Notes under the pieces: model-generated
The model's input: the letters and a program-made list of their open reading frames with translations, nothing else
Database searches by the model: none
Told to the model about the DNA's origin: nothing
Made by a program: the position numbers and the translations under genes
Assembly (NCBI GenBank): GCA_017960525.1
Contig: JAGCZA010000021.1
Location: 1 to 47,712, forward strand
Source: Prevotella sp.
GTDB taxonomy: Bacteria; Bacteroidota; Bacteroidia; Bacteroidales; Bacteroidaceae
DNA length: 47,712 bases
Reading direction: 5' to 3'
Shown: positions 17,221 to 24,984 of the stretch, one piece after another
How the letters are laid out: the number at the start of each line of letters is the position of its first letter
Position numbering within the stretch: position 1 is the stretch's first letter

Positions 17221-20200
17221 ATGAAAAAGATTTTATCTTTAGTCTGCCTTTTAATGCTGGCTATGACGTCGGTATGGGCAGGTGAGGTCGCTACGTTCAA
17301 CCTTAGCAAATCTCCGGGAACTTCAACGCCCGAGGGGTTCTTCACCCACGAAGCAGCATCTGCGGCTGGTAAGTGGAACTGGAACTCGAAGTTCAATGGC
17401 GCCGAGTACGATGGTATGTCGTTCTCCCAAGGTTTGAAGATGGAGGGAGCCACTGCAATTGACTTCACCACACCAGAAGTTTCAACGGTGACCATTGTTC
17501 AGAGCACCTGGAGTTCCAACACCATCAAACTCGACGGTACGGAATTAGCCATAACCGATGCCGCTGATGGCACTGGGTGTCGCATCTACACCGTGAAAGA
17601 TGTTCCGGCCGGTGACCACGTCATTGCTCGTGGTTCTGGCGAGAGCGGACTGTTCTACATCAAAGTGGAATGGGAAGCCACAAAGACCGTGACCTTCATC
17701 AACGATGCCAATTGGGAAACGGTCTATGTCTATGCCTGGGACAAAGACAACAATCCCGTGACGGAGGAATGGCCGGGCACGGTGATGACCGAAAAAGATG
17801 TTGAAAATAATTACATCTGGACTACAAAGGCAGACCCCGTTGGAATCCTCTTTGGTAACGGCACCGCTCAGACTACTGACCAGGACTTCAAGGATGGCGG
17901 CGTGTACAATTCTTCTGGCCGTGTCATCGCTTTGAGCGATTTCTCTGCCACCTTCAAGACCGACGGTATGGACGAGGTTTGGGCATACGTTAAGAACGGT
18001 AACGATGAGGCTTTGGGCGGATGGCCTGGCACAAAGATGGAGGGCGGCAATGGCGAGTTCTCAATTGCCATCAAGGCCGAGGAGGCTCCTAAGACCATTA
18101 CCTTCCACAACAATGCCGGTGAACAGACTCCTGATTGGACCTTCGAGGATGGCAAGGTTTACGAGTACTATCTGAATGATTACGCCGTAACCTTCACCAC
18201 CGATGCCGCTTGGGAAAATGTCTATGCATACGCCTGGAGCGGTGAGGGAGAAGATGTCAAGGAGTTTGCCGGCGCCCAGCCTGGCACGCCAATTACCGCC
18301 ACAGACGGTGTCTACAATTTCTCATTCAAGGCTTTCAACGCTCCTGAACGTATTCAGTTCAACAATGGTGATGAGGACAAGACTCCCAACCTGGATTTCA
18401 TCGACGGCCGTGCATACAAGTGGAATACCACTATGGACCCCATCTTCAAGTTTGAAGGCTCTGAGGAGGCTATCCCCGCTGGAACAACATTGGAAGTGAA
18501 GAACGGTGAGGAAGTTGTTGCTACGTTGACCTTCGGTGTATCGGGTGGCGCAGACTTTACTGCTCCAACAGCCCGTGCCAACGATGATTGTGCCGCCTTC
18601 CAGTATTATACTGGCGGTAATGGCGAGAACGGCGATGCCAACAGCGGTACTGTTTACACCATCAAGCCTGTCTACGACGGAACCATCACCGTGGGCGTAT
18701 GGCTCAATGCCAACAAGTCCTTCTACATTCAGGAGGATGGCACGTCGCTTGCTGGCTTTGACGGCTTCAAGAATGAGTACGCATCTGGCACTACCTTTGA
18801 GTTCGCGGTAAAGGCTGGAAGCGAGTACAAGGTTTATTGCACTGGCTCGAAACTCGGTTTCTTCGGTTTCGACTACCAGTACGCCTCACCTTCTTCTTCT
18901 ACTACTACTGCTACATTCAACTTCGCCGACCCGAACTTCCGCGAGAACATTGGCGAGGCTATGACCGACACGAAGGGCTACATCTACAACGAGACCTTCA
19001 CCGCTGAAGGCGCAACCCTGAAGATTACCGCCGGTTCCGCTCCTTCGCGCATCTACACCGACACCAACCGCGGCCAGTGCCTGGTGACCTATAAGGAGTA
19101 CACCACCCTCACCTTCGAGGCTCCTGAAGGCAAGGCCATCACGCAGATTGAGTTCACCGCCGCTGGCAACAGCAACATCAATAACTTCACCGCTTCTTCA
19201 GGTGCTATCGAGGGTATGACCTGGACGGGCAACGCCGACGGCGTGCGCTTCCTCCAGGGCGGCACCAGCTACCTGGCCAATGCCATCGTCACGATGGTAG
19301 ACGAGACAGCTGCAACCGAGACATTGATGCCTCTCGACTACACAATTTGCGCCAACATCGCTGCCTTCAACGCCCTTGAGCCTGGCACATACGCCAGGGT
19401 GATGCTGAAGGACGCAGAGGTTATCGGCAAGAGTGCCGACGGCTACAGCACCGTATTCATCCAGGATGCTACCGGCGGTGCTTGGATTCAGTACACCTCG
19501 CTGAACGACAAGCTTCAGGAGATGACCAAGCTCAACGGCGACATCTACACCATCAAGCGTGTTGCCAGCGGCAACCCGCAGCTGAAGGAAGCCGAAGATA
19601 CTCCGGAGAGCAAGTTTGAGGCTGAGGCTATCAGCGAGCTCACCGTCATCGAGGGCGCTACCATCGCTGAGGTGAACGTTCCTGAGAACCTGAACCGCGT
19701 GGTGAAGTTCACCGGCGCAACGCTCGAAGAGACCAGCGCAACAGCCGGTACCCTTACCCTCGGTGAGGAGACCATCGGTGTGAACAACGGTGCCGCGACC
19801 GCCAACCAACAATTGCACAAGATTGCCGAATGGGCAAAGGACACCAAGCTGGAGAACGTCACCATCGTGGCCATCCTTGTTGCCAAGAGTGCTACAGAAA
19901 ACCAGCTGCTGCCCATCAGCATCGAGCTGGCAGGTGAGACCGTAGCCGAAGAGACCCTCAACGTGGAGCGCTATCCCGGTATGGGCTATACAACCACCGA
20001 GGCTACTGTCGACTTCACCGCTGCCAAGGCCTTCCTCGGCGTGGAGGAACTGACCGACAATATGCTCTGTATTGTCAATCCTGATGGCACCGAAGTTGGT
20101 TCAACGAGCACCGACGGTTGGTTCAACACCAGGGGCTATGCTGAGACTTGGGGCGACCTTAACGCTGAGGAAGAGGAATCCGACAAGGCCGGCATCAATG

Positions 20201-21306
20201 TCAAGTTCTTCCAGGCTATCCCTGATGGCATATTCACCATCTGCGATATGAACGGTGCTGACGAACTGGGAGCAACCTACACTACCAAATGGGCCCTGAA
20301 GGCCAACGGCAAGAGCTACATCTACAACATCAACGTGACCTTCGTAGAGGCTCCCGACGCCGGCGACATCACCATCTCTGACCTGAGCATCGTGACCAGC
20401 GTTGAATATGAGACCTCTGAGGGCAGCTATACGGAGAAGGTCGCCTCGCTGACCGACGAGCAAGTGGCAAGCATTAAGGCTGAACTGGGCCTGGAGTCAC
20501 TCTCCGATGCCGTAGTCTATGTCTACAACCCCACCACTCAGGAAATGCTGTTTGACACCAACGACGGCTGGCGCGACGCTAATGGTGATTCGCACGGCTG
20601 GACTGGTGACGCTGAGGCTCCCGCTTGCGTGAAGTACACCGACGGACAGAACTACCTCTGCTATAACATTGGCGGCCTCGAAGCACAGACCATCAAGACC
20701 TACTGGGCCATCACCTACAACAAGAAGGCCGTGCTCGTAGAGGTTGACTTCATCTATGTTGAGCCTGCGGAAATTGTACGTGAAATTGTCGACCTGGGCA
20801 TCAAGACCTCTGTCACCTACGACGTGAACGAGGCCAGCTACACCGAGAAGGTGGCCAGCATCACTGCTGAGCAATTGCAGAGCATCCTCACCACCCTGGA
20901 ACTGGAGAGCGTTGACGAAGGAGAGGTGTACGTCTACAACCCCACCACTCAGAAACTTATCAAGGATGGCAACGACGGCTGGCGCGACGCCAACGGTGAC
21001 TCGCACGGCTGGACAGGCGATGCCGATGCCCCATTCTGCGTCCAGTTCAGTAATGGCCAGGACTACGCCTGCTACAACCTGAAGGCTATGAACACAGGCA
21101 CCACGGCTATCTACTGGGCTATTGCCAATGCCACAAAGGCCGTGCTCGTCGAGATTGACTTCATCTACGAGGGTGTGGTCGATGGTATCAACGCCATCAT
21201 CACCAACCAGAACGGCGATGCCATCTACAACCTGCAGGGCGTGCGTCTGAACAAACTTCAGAAGGGCCTGAACATTGTGGGCGGCAAGAAGATTGTCGTG
21301 AAGTAA
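17221..21306 (+). CDS. large secreted repeat protein with CBM26-like and DUF4859-like domains
   Basis: 1361 residues from the ATG at 17221, which opens a clear signal peptide (KKILSLVCLLMLAMTSVWA); an upstream in-frame ATG at 17158 would spoil it. After a beta domain, about residues 155-390 hold three starch-binding-module-26-like repeats (VTFINDANWETVYVYAWDKD..., ATFKTDGMDEVWAYVKNG..., VTFTTDAAWENVYAYAWSG...). The middle has two further beta-sandwich modules and an OB-like region (YARVMLKDAEVIGKSADGYSTVFIQDATGGAWI). The C-terminal third has three DUF4859-like repeats; the last two share GWRDANGDSHGWTGDA, suggesting recent duplication. The tail (IYNLQGVRLNKLQKGLNIVGGKKIVVK) is of the kind seen on Prevotella-type exported proteins. 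It probably binds glucan at the surface; no catalytic domain is recognised. Confidence 0.75.
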   Translation: MKKILSLVCLLMLAMTSVWAGEVATFNLSKSPGTSTPEGFFTHEAASAAGKWNWNSKFNGAEYDGMSFSQGLKMEGATAIDFTTPEVSTVTIVQSTWSSNTIKLDGTELAITDAADGTGCRIYTVKDVPAGDHVIARGSGESGLFYIKVEWEATKTVTFINDANWETVYVYAWDKDNNPVTEEWPGTVMTEKDVENNYIWTTKADPVGILFGNGTAQTTDQDFKDGGVYNSSGRVIALSDFSATFKTDGMDEVWAYVKNGNDEALGGWPGTKMEGGNGEFSIAIKAEEAPKTITFHNNAGEQTPDWTFEDGKVYEYYLNDYAVTFTTDAAWENVYAYAWSGEGEDVKEFAGAQPGTPITATDGVYNFSFKAFNAPERIQFNNGDEDKTPNLDFIDGRAYKWNTTMDPIFKFEGSEEAIPAGTTLEVKNGEEVVATLTFGVSGGADFTAPTARANDDCAAFQYYTGGNGENGDANSGTVYTIKPVYDGTITVGVWLNANKSFYIQEDGTSLAGFDGFKNEYASGTTFEFAVKAGSEYKVYCTGSKLGFFGFDYQYASPSSSTTTATFNFADPNFRENIGEAMTDTKGYIYNETFTAEGATLKITAGSAPSRIYTDTNRGQCLVTYKEYTTLTFEAPEGKAITQIEFTAAGNSNINNFTASSGAIEGMTWTGNADGVRFLQGGTSYLANAIVTMVDETAATETLMPLDYTICANIAAFNALEPGTYARVMLKDAEVIGKSADGYSTVFIQDATGGAWIQYTSLNDKLQEMTKLNGDIYTIKRVASGNPQLKEAEDTPESKFEAEAISELTVIEGATIAEVNVPENLNRVVKFTGATLEETSATAGTLTLGEETIGVNNGAATANQQLHKIAEWAKDTKLENVTIVAILVAKSATENQLLPISIELAGETVAEETLNVERYPGMGYTTTEATVDFTAAKAFLGVEELTDNMLCIVNPDGTEVGSTSTDGWFNTRGYAETWGDLNAEEEESDKAGINVKFFQAIPDGIFTICDMNGADELGATYTTKWALKANGKSYIYNINVTFVEAPDAGDITISDLSIVTSVEYETSEGSYTEKVASLTDEQVASIKAELGLESLSDAVVYVYNPTTQEMLFDTNDGWRDANGDSHGWTGDAEAPACVKYTDGQNYLCYNIGGLEAQTIKTYWAITYNKKAVLVEVDFIYVEPAEIVREIVDLGIKTSVTYDVNEASYTEKVASITAEQLQSILTTLELESVDEGEVYVYNPTTQKLIKDGNDGWRDANGDSHGWTGDADAPFCVQFSNGQDYACYNLKAMNTGTTAIYWAIANATKAVLVEIDFIYEGVVDGINAIITNQNGDAIYNLQGVRLNKLQKGLNIVGGKKIVVK

Positions 21307-21326
21307 CCACGCTGGTTCATACACAC

Positions 21327-21364
21327 AAAAAAAGGCGGGGAGTGCGGCTCCCTGCCTTTTTTTT
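21327..21364. terminator. bidirectional intrinsic terminator
   Basis: A 9-bp stem (21334-21356, GGCGGGGAG/CTCCCTGCC with one G-T pair) is flanked by an A-run on the left and a T-run on the right, so it can serve both the large secreted-protein gene (plus) and the convergent HU/smalltalk genes (minus). A near-identical copy is at 33023-33060. Three CTCACCT repeats (period 7) follow at about 21365-21388. Confidence 0.85.
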
Positions 21365-21387
21365 CTCTCACCTCTCACCTCTCACCT

Positions 21388-21492
21388 CTAAGCTCTAAAA
21401 AAGCAACTCGTCGTGGTGAGTGCCGTGAGGAAGGCGGTGAGCGCGGCTACTATCATCTTCACCGCCAACTCCAGAAGTCGTTTCTTGGTCAT
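21388..21492 (-). CDS. smalltalk-type micro-protein (34 residues)
   Basis: ATG (21490-21492 on the complement) to TAG (21388-21390), reading MTKKRLLELAVKMIVAAL then TAFLTALTTTSCFFRA. It has a basic start, one hydrophobic helix (about 9-27) and a TTTSC motif near the end, the pattern I know as the Bacteroidales 'smalltalk' family (about 30-35 residues, usually between an HU-like gene and an amidase). It begins 19 bases after the HU-like stop on the same strand, preceded by a purine-rich GGGAGGA. Function is unknown; a small membrane peptide or lipopeptide is possible (SC could be a lipobox-like end). No amidase follows here; the next element is the shared terminator. Confidence 0.75.
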   Translation of the reverse strand: MTKKRLLELAVKMIVAALTAFLTALTTTSCFFRA

Positions 21493-21511
21493 TGCCCAGT
21501 CCTCCCGTTCC

Positions 21512-22012
21512 TTACTCGTCGTCGCCGTAGTCCACCATCTGGCCGTCGACGATGCGCTTGGGCTTGCCGTTCTTGTCCCAAATCATACGCTGCTCGAATA
21601 TGACGGACTTTTTGAGTTTGCGGCTGGTGATGTCGCCGTGGCTGGAGTTGGCCTCAGAGCCTTCGGGCAGATAGCGGATGTGCACGCCCTGCAGGTAACT
21701 CTCCAGGTTGTAGTTCACGGGCGTCTCAGCCCCCTTTGCCTCGAGCGTGGGGTAGAACTTTCCCAGCCCGTCGAGTTTCACGGCCACGCCCTGCTTCACC
21801 AGCTCCAGCATACAGGAGGTGAACTTCGAGAGCACGCCATAGACCACGTCCTCGGTGTAGATAGAGCCGTGCTCGGCGATGTGTGCGGCCAGGCCGCGAA
21901 GGTTGAGCGTGGAGAGCACCACGGCTCGGGGGTACCACTTGCCAAAGGCGGTGCTGTCTTCATTCGAGTTCTGCTTCAGGTCGTACTGCATTGAAATTTT
22001 GTTGGTTGCCAT
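21512..22012 (-). CDS. HU-like DNA-binding protein
   Basis: 166 residues from the ATG at 22010-22012 (MATNKISMQYDLKQNSN). Reading could start further upstream in frame, but that would cross the promoter box, so the internal ATG is preferred. The fold matches the long Bacteroidetes HU/IHF-like family: GLAAHIAEHGSIYTEDVVYGVLSKFTSCMLELVKQGVAVKLDGLGKFYPTLEAKGAE is the helical body and first strands, followed by a beta arm and a long basic C-terminus (SRKLKKSVIFEQRM). It would bind and bend DNA. It is divergent from the leucine-rich-repeat gene and sits directly before the smalltalk gene, a standard pairing in Bacteroidales accessory islands. Confidence 0.85.
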   Translation of the reverse strand: MATNKISMQYDLKQNSNEDSTAFGKWYPRAVVLSTLNLRGLAAHIAEHGSIYTEDVVYGVLSKFTSCMLELVKQGVAVKLDGLGKFYPTLEAKGAETPVNYNLESYLQGVHIRYLPEGSEANSSHGDITSRKLKKSVIFEQRMIWDKNGKPKRIVDGQMVDYGDDE

Positions 22013-22090
22013 AATCTTGTGTGTGTTTTTTTGGTTTGTTACTAATGTTAATTTTTCTCGTGTGTGTCTTCCTGGTACCTTTCGACGATG

Positions 22091-22122
22091 CAAAGTTACG
22101 ACATTTCTGCGCTCCCTCCAAA
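22091..22122 (-). promoter_or_regulatory. promoter of the HU-like gene
   Basis: On the minus strand TTTG (22119-22122), 20 bases, TAACTTTG (22091-22098), followed by CATCG. Spacing is exact for the Bacteroidetes consensus. The leader to the ATG at 22012 is about 70 bases. Confidence 0.75.
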
Positions 22123-22213
22123 TTTCACCCCTCCAATTGGGCCGATTTTCAGCACGAACTGGCTGAATTGAAATTTTCACGTCACTTTACACCGAGTTTT
22201 GCGGAAAAAGTTG

Positions 22214-22221
22214 TAACTTTG
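22214..22221 (+). promoter_or_regulatory. -7 box of the leucine-rich-repeat protein gene
   Basis: TAACTTTG followed by CACC, 38 bases before the ATG at 22260. The -33 position lacks TTTG, so only the downstream box is convincing. Confidence 0.5.
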
Positions 22222-22259
22222 CACCGTCAAAAAAAAACCAATTAACCACCAGAAAAAAA

Positions 22260-24737
22260 ATGAAACAATCCATTACCATTACCATTACCCTGCTGCTGCT
22301 GGTGGTGCTCACCCCGGCCACGGCGCAGACGGTTCATGTTTACAGAGACGAAAACGGCGACGATTGGCATTATACGTCTGAAAACAACGTCACAACTCTG
22401 ATAAAATATTACACCTCCCGTGCAGACGTAGACGTGACGACGCCCACCCAGATTGACGGCCACATCTTGACGGCAATTGGCAATGGGGCGTTCAAAGATA
22501 AAAACTCGCTGAAGAACCTGACGATTTCCGAAGGCGTTGAGAGCATCGGTGACAATGCTTGCACAAACTGTATAAATCTGGCCAGCGTCAATCTCCCCAG
22601 CAGCGTCAGGAGCATCGGTAATGAAGCATTTAACTTGTGCAAAAGCCTGACAAGCATCGAGATTCCTGATGGCGTAGAGGAGATAGCAGATGGCACATTC
22701 TCTGGCTGCGCAAGCCTGGCCAGCGTCACCATCCCCGGCTCTGTGAAAACCATTGGCAAAATGGCTTTCCTTGGCTGTACGGCCCTGAAGAGCATCACCA
22801 TCCCGAACAGCGTCACCAGCATAGGAGAAAATGCTTTTTATCATAGGGACAAGGCAGACCACTGTGCTCCGGATAATGTCTATTTTGCCGGAACGTTTGG
22901 CGAGTGGAAAAGCGTGACAAGAGGCTCACAAGCCTTTGGTAATTATGATTACTATAAAATAGAAATCTTCCACTGGCTTTGCACGGTCACCTTCGACGTG
23001 CAGGGCCACGGCACGGCACCGGCTCCCCTGGTGTTATATTCGAATATCGGCACCCTGACCGAGCCGGAAGCCCCTGTGGCCAAGGGCTACGAGTTCGGCG
23101 GCTGGTACACATTTGCCGACTGTAGGGATGGTTCCAAAGTCGATTTCGGCTACGGAGTTACATACGACCGCACACTCTACGCCAAGTGGACACCGCTGGA
23201 AAACACCATCACCTTCAACCTGGGCGGGAAAGGCACACCCATCCCCTCCCAGACGGTGGCATCGGGCAACCTGGTGGCAGAACCCCCCGTCCAGTTCGAC
23301 GGCGATGAAGGCATAGAGGGGTGGTACACCGACGCCGACAAGACCCAGCCCTACGACTTCACCACACCAGCCGACGAGACGATGACCCTCTACGCCAAGT
23401 GGGCAGCAGCAGGCACGGCCACCATCGCCACCACCGGCGACGGCACCGCCGTGCTCACCGACACCAAAGGCCGGCCCTACACCGAGGGCAAAATCATGCC
23501 CGGCGTCTACACGCTCACCGTCACCCCCGCCGAGGGCAAGACTTTCACGGGCCTCTATAAGCGACTGGCCCGCGACGGCGGCACATCGCCCATGCCTGAA
23601 AACATAGCCGGCAGCTCTCAGAAGACCTTCACCCTCGACCTGACCGACTACGACGCCGAAATCAGCGTCAACTTCACCGACTCACCCATCGTCACCGTCA
23701 CCACCACCACCGACGGCATCAGCACGGCAGGCAGCTGGACACTCACCGACGGGCACAGCCGCACCTACACAGACGGCAGCCCGGTTTACCCCGTAGGCGA
23801 TATAACAACAGAAGCCGACAAAATGACGCTGGAAGTCACGCCAGGCACGGACGCAAAATGGGCCATGATTATCGTGAACAACGGCAAAAAACAGCAAGTC
23901 GACCCAGATTCACACAGCTACACCTTCACGCCTAATGGCAGCATCGACATCGAGTTGTTCTTCTACCACAAAGACCTCGGCATGATAGAAATAGCCGATA
24001 ACTCAAATGCCGATGTCACAGATAAAATCGTAGTCAACGAAGGCCAGAGACGCATGGTGAAGCTCACGGGGCGCACACTCTTCCGCGACGGCTCGTGGAA
24101 CACCATCTACCTGCCCTTCGACCTCGACATTGAAGGCAGCGCCCTCGACAAGAAGGGCGTCACCCTGATGGAGCTCGACACCGAAAACTCCTACTTCGGC
24201 AACGGCACCCTCCACCTGAACTTCATCGATGCCGGGAAAACCATCAAGGCAAGCAAACCCTACATCATCAAGTGGACATCATCAAGCTACAACATCACCA
24301 GCCCCGCATTTGTCGGCGTCACCATCAAAGGCTTCGAGGGCACACCCAGCAGCAGAGACGAAGCCGTCTGGTTCGTAGGCCATTACTCCGCTGAAACCTA
24401 CAACAACGAAAAGGACATCCTCTACCTCGGAGCCGACAACACCCTCTACTACCCCGACGGCGTAGTCACCATCGGCCCCTGCCGCGCCCACTTCGAGCTG
24501 CAAAACGGCCTCACCGTCGGCACCGCCGACGGCAACGTGCGCACCTTCAGCCTCAACTTCGGCGACGCCGACGAAACGGACATACGCGACCTGCACAACG
24601 CATCCGACGCCTCCACACATCCGTCCACTCCCTCCGCCTGGTACACCCTCGACGGCCGCCGCCTCTCCACCCAGCCCGCCGCCAAGGGCCTCTACATCCA
24701 CCAAGGCCGCAAAGTGGCGGTGAAGAGAAAATCGTGA
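22260..24737 (+). CDS. secreted BspA-type leucine-rich-repeat protein with InlB B-type repeats
   Basis: 825 residues with a signal peptide (about 1-22, TPATAQ). Residues about 65-215 are tandem BspA/LRR_5 repeats (LKNLTISEGVESIGDNACTNCINLASVNLPSSVRSIGNEAFNLCKSLTSIEIPDGVEEIADGTFSGC). Two Listeria-Bacteroides InlB B-type repeats follow (VTFDVQGHGTAPAPLVLYSNIGT...GWYTFADCRDG...LYAKW and ITFNLGGKGTPIPSQTV...GWYTDADKTQPY...LYAKW, about 238-385). The remainder is beta-rich and ends AWYTLDGRRLSTQPAAKGLYIHQGRKVAVKRKS, a tail similar to that of the protein at 17221-21306. Such proteins bind host or neighbour-cell surfaces. It diverges from the HU-like gene. Its stop codon is the first TGA of a TGACATCG repeat run. 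Confidence 0.85.
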   Translation: MKQSITITITLLLLVVLTPATAQTVHVYRDENGDDWHYTSENNVTTLIKYYTSRADVDVTTPTQIDGHILTAIGNGAFKDKNSLKNLTISEGVESIGDNACTNCINLASVNLPSSVRSIGNEAFNLCKSLTSIEIPDGVEEIADGTFSGCASLASVTIPGSVKTIGKMAFLGCTALKSITIPNSVTSIGENAFYHRDKADHCAPDNVYFAGTFGEWKSVTRGSQAFGNYDYYKIEIFHWLCTVTFDVQGHGTAPAPLVLYSNIGTLTEPEAPVAKGYEFGGWYTFADCRDGSKVDFGYGVTYDRTLYAKWTPLENTITFNLGGKGTPIPSQTVASGNLVAEPPVQFDGDEGIEGWYTDADKTQPYDFTTPADETMTLYAKWAAAGTATIATTGDGTAVLTDTKGRPYTEGKIMPGVYTLTVTPAEGKTFTGLYKRLARDGGTSPMPENIAGSSQKTFTLDLTDYDAEISVNFTDSPIVTVTTTTDGISTAGSWTLTDGHSRTYTDGSPVYPVGDITTEADKMTLEVTPGTDAKWAMIIVNNGKKQQVDPDSHSYTFTPNGSIDIELFFYHKDLGMIEIADNSNADVTDKIVVNEGQRRMVKLTGRTLFRDGSWNTIYLPFDLDIEGSALDKKGVTLMELDTENSYFGNGTLHLNFIDAGKTIKASKPYIIKWTSSSYNITSPAFVGVTIKGFEGTPSSRDEAVWFVGHYSAETYNNEKDILYLGADNTLYYPDGVVTIGPCRAHFELQNGLTVGTADGNVRTFSLNFGDADETDIRDLHNASDASTHPSTPSAWYTLDGRRLSTQPAAKGLYIHQGRKVAVKRKS

Positions 24738-24767
24738 CAAGTGACATCGTGACATCGTGACATTAAG
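24735..24767. repeat. TGACATCG tandem repeat, copy 1
   Basis: Starts at the TGA stop of the leucine-rich-repeat gene: TGACAAG, TGACATCG, TGACATCG, TGACATTAAG. The same string recurs inverted at 24865-24898 and direct at 32397-32428, each ending in the TGACATTAAG form. Confidence 0.85.
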
Positions 24768-24864
24768 CACCTTTCGAAGTGCAAAAAATAGGTTTATTAT
24801 TATATAGATTATATATATAATAATAAAAATTCCACTCCCCCATTGTTCCGCATATACGGAACAC
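24768..24864. other. intergenic core between inverted TGACATCG repeats
   Basis: Holds a partly palindromic run around CTTTCGAAGTG next to copy 1, an AT-only stretch around 24790-24830, and a perfect 6-bp hairpin GTTCCG-CATATA-CGGAAC next to copy 2. No gene is visible. The inverted repeats plus internal palindromes could terminate transcription from the left or form a protein-binding cruciform. Confidence 0.5.
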
Positions 24865-24898
24865 CTTAATGTCACGATGTCACGGTGTCACGATGTCA
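24865..24898. repeat. TGACATCG tandem repeat, copy 2 (inverted)
   Basis: The complement reads TGACATCG, TGACACCG, TGACATCG, TGACATTAAG. Together with copy 1 it forms an inverted repeat around a 97-base core; together with copy 3 it brackets 24.9-32.4 kb. Confidence 0.85.
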
Positions 24899-24984
24899 TT
24901 TTTTTGAAAAAAAGCGTTCAATCTCGGATTTTATTTGTTTTTTTGCATCGTAAAAAGTATTGAGAATCTCTAACATACATAAAT

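Noticed and set aside
21413-21994. Plus-strand frame opposite the HU-like gene
   Set aside because: The minus strand encodes a recognisable HU-like protein; the plus frame is its shadow.
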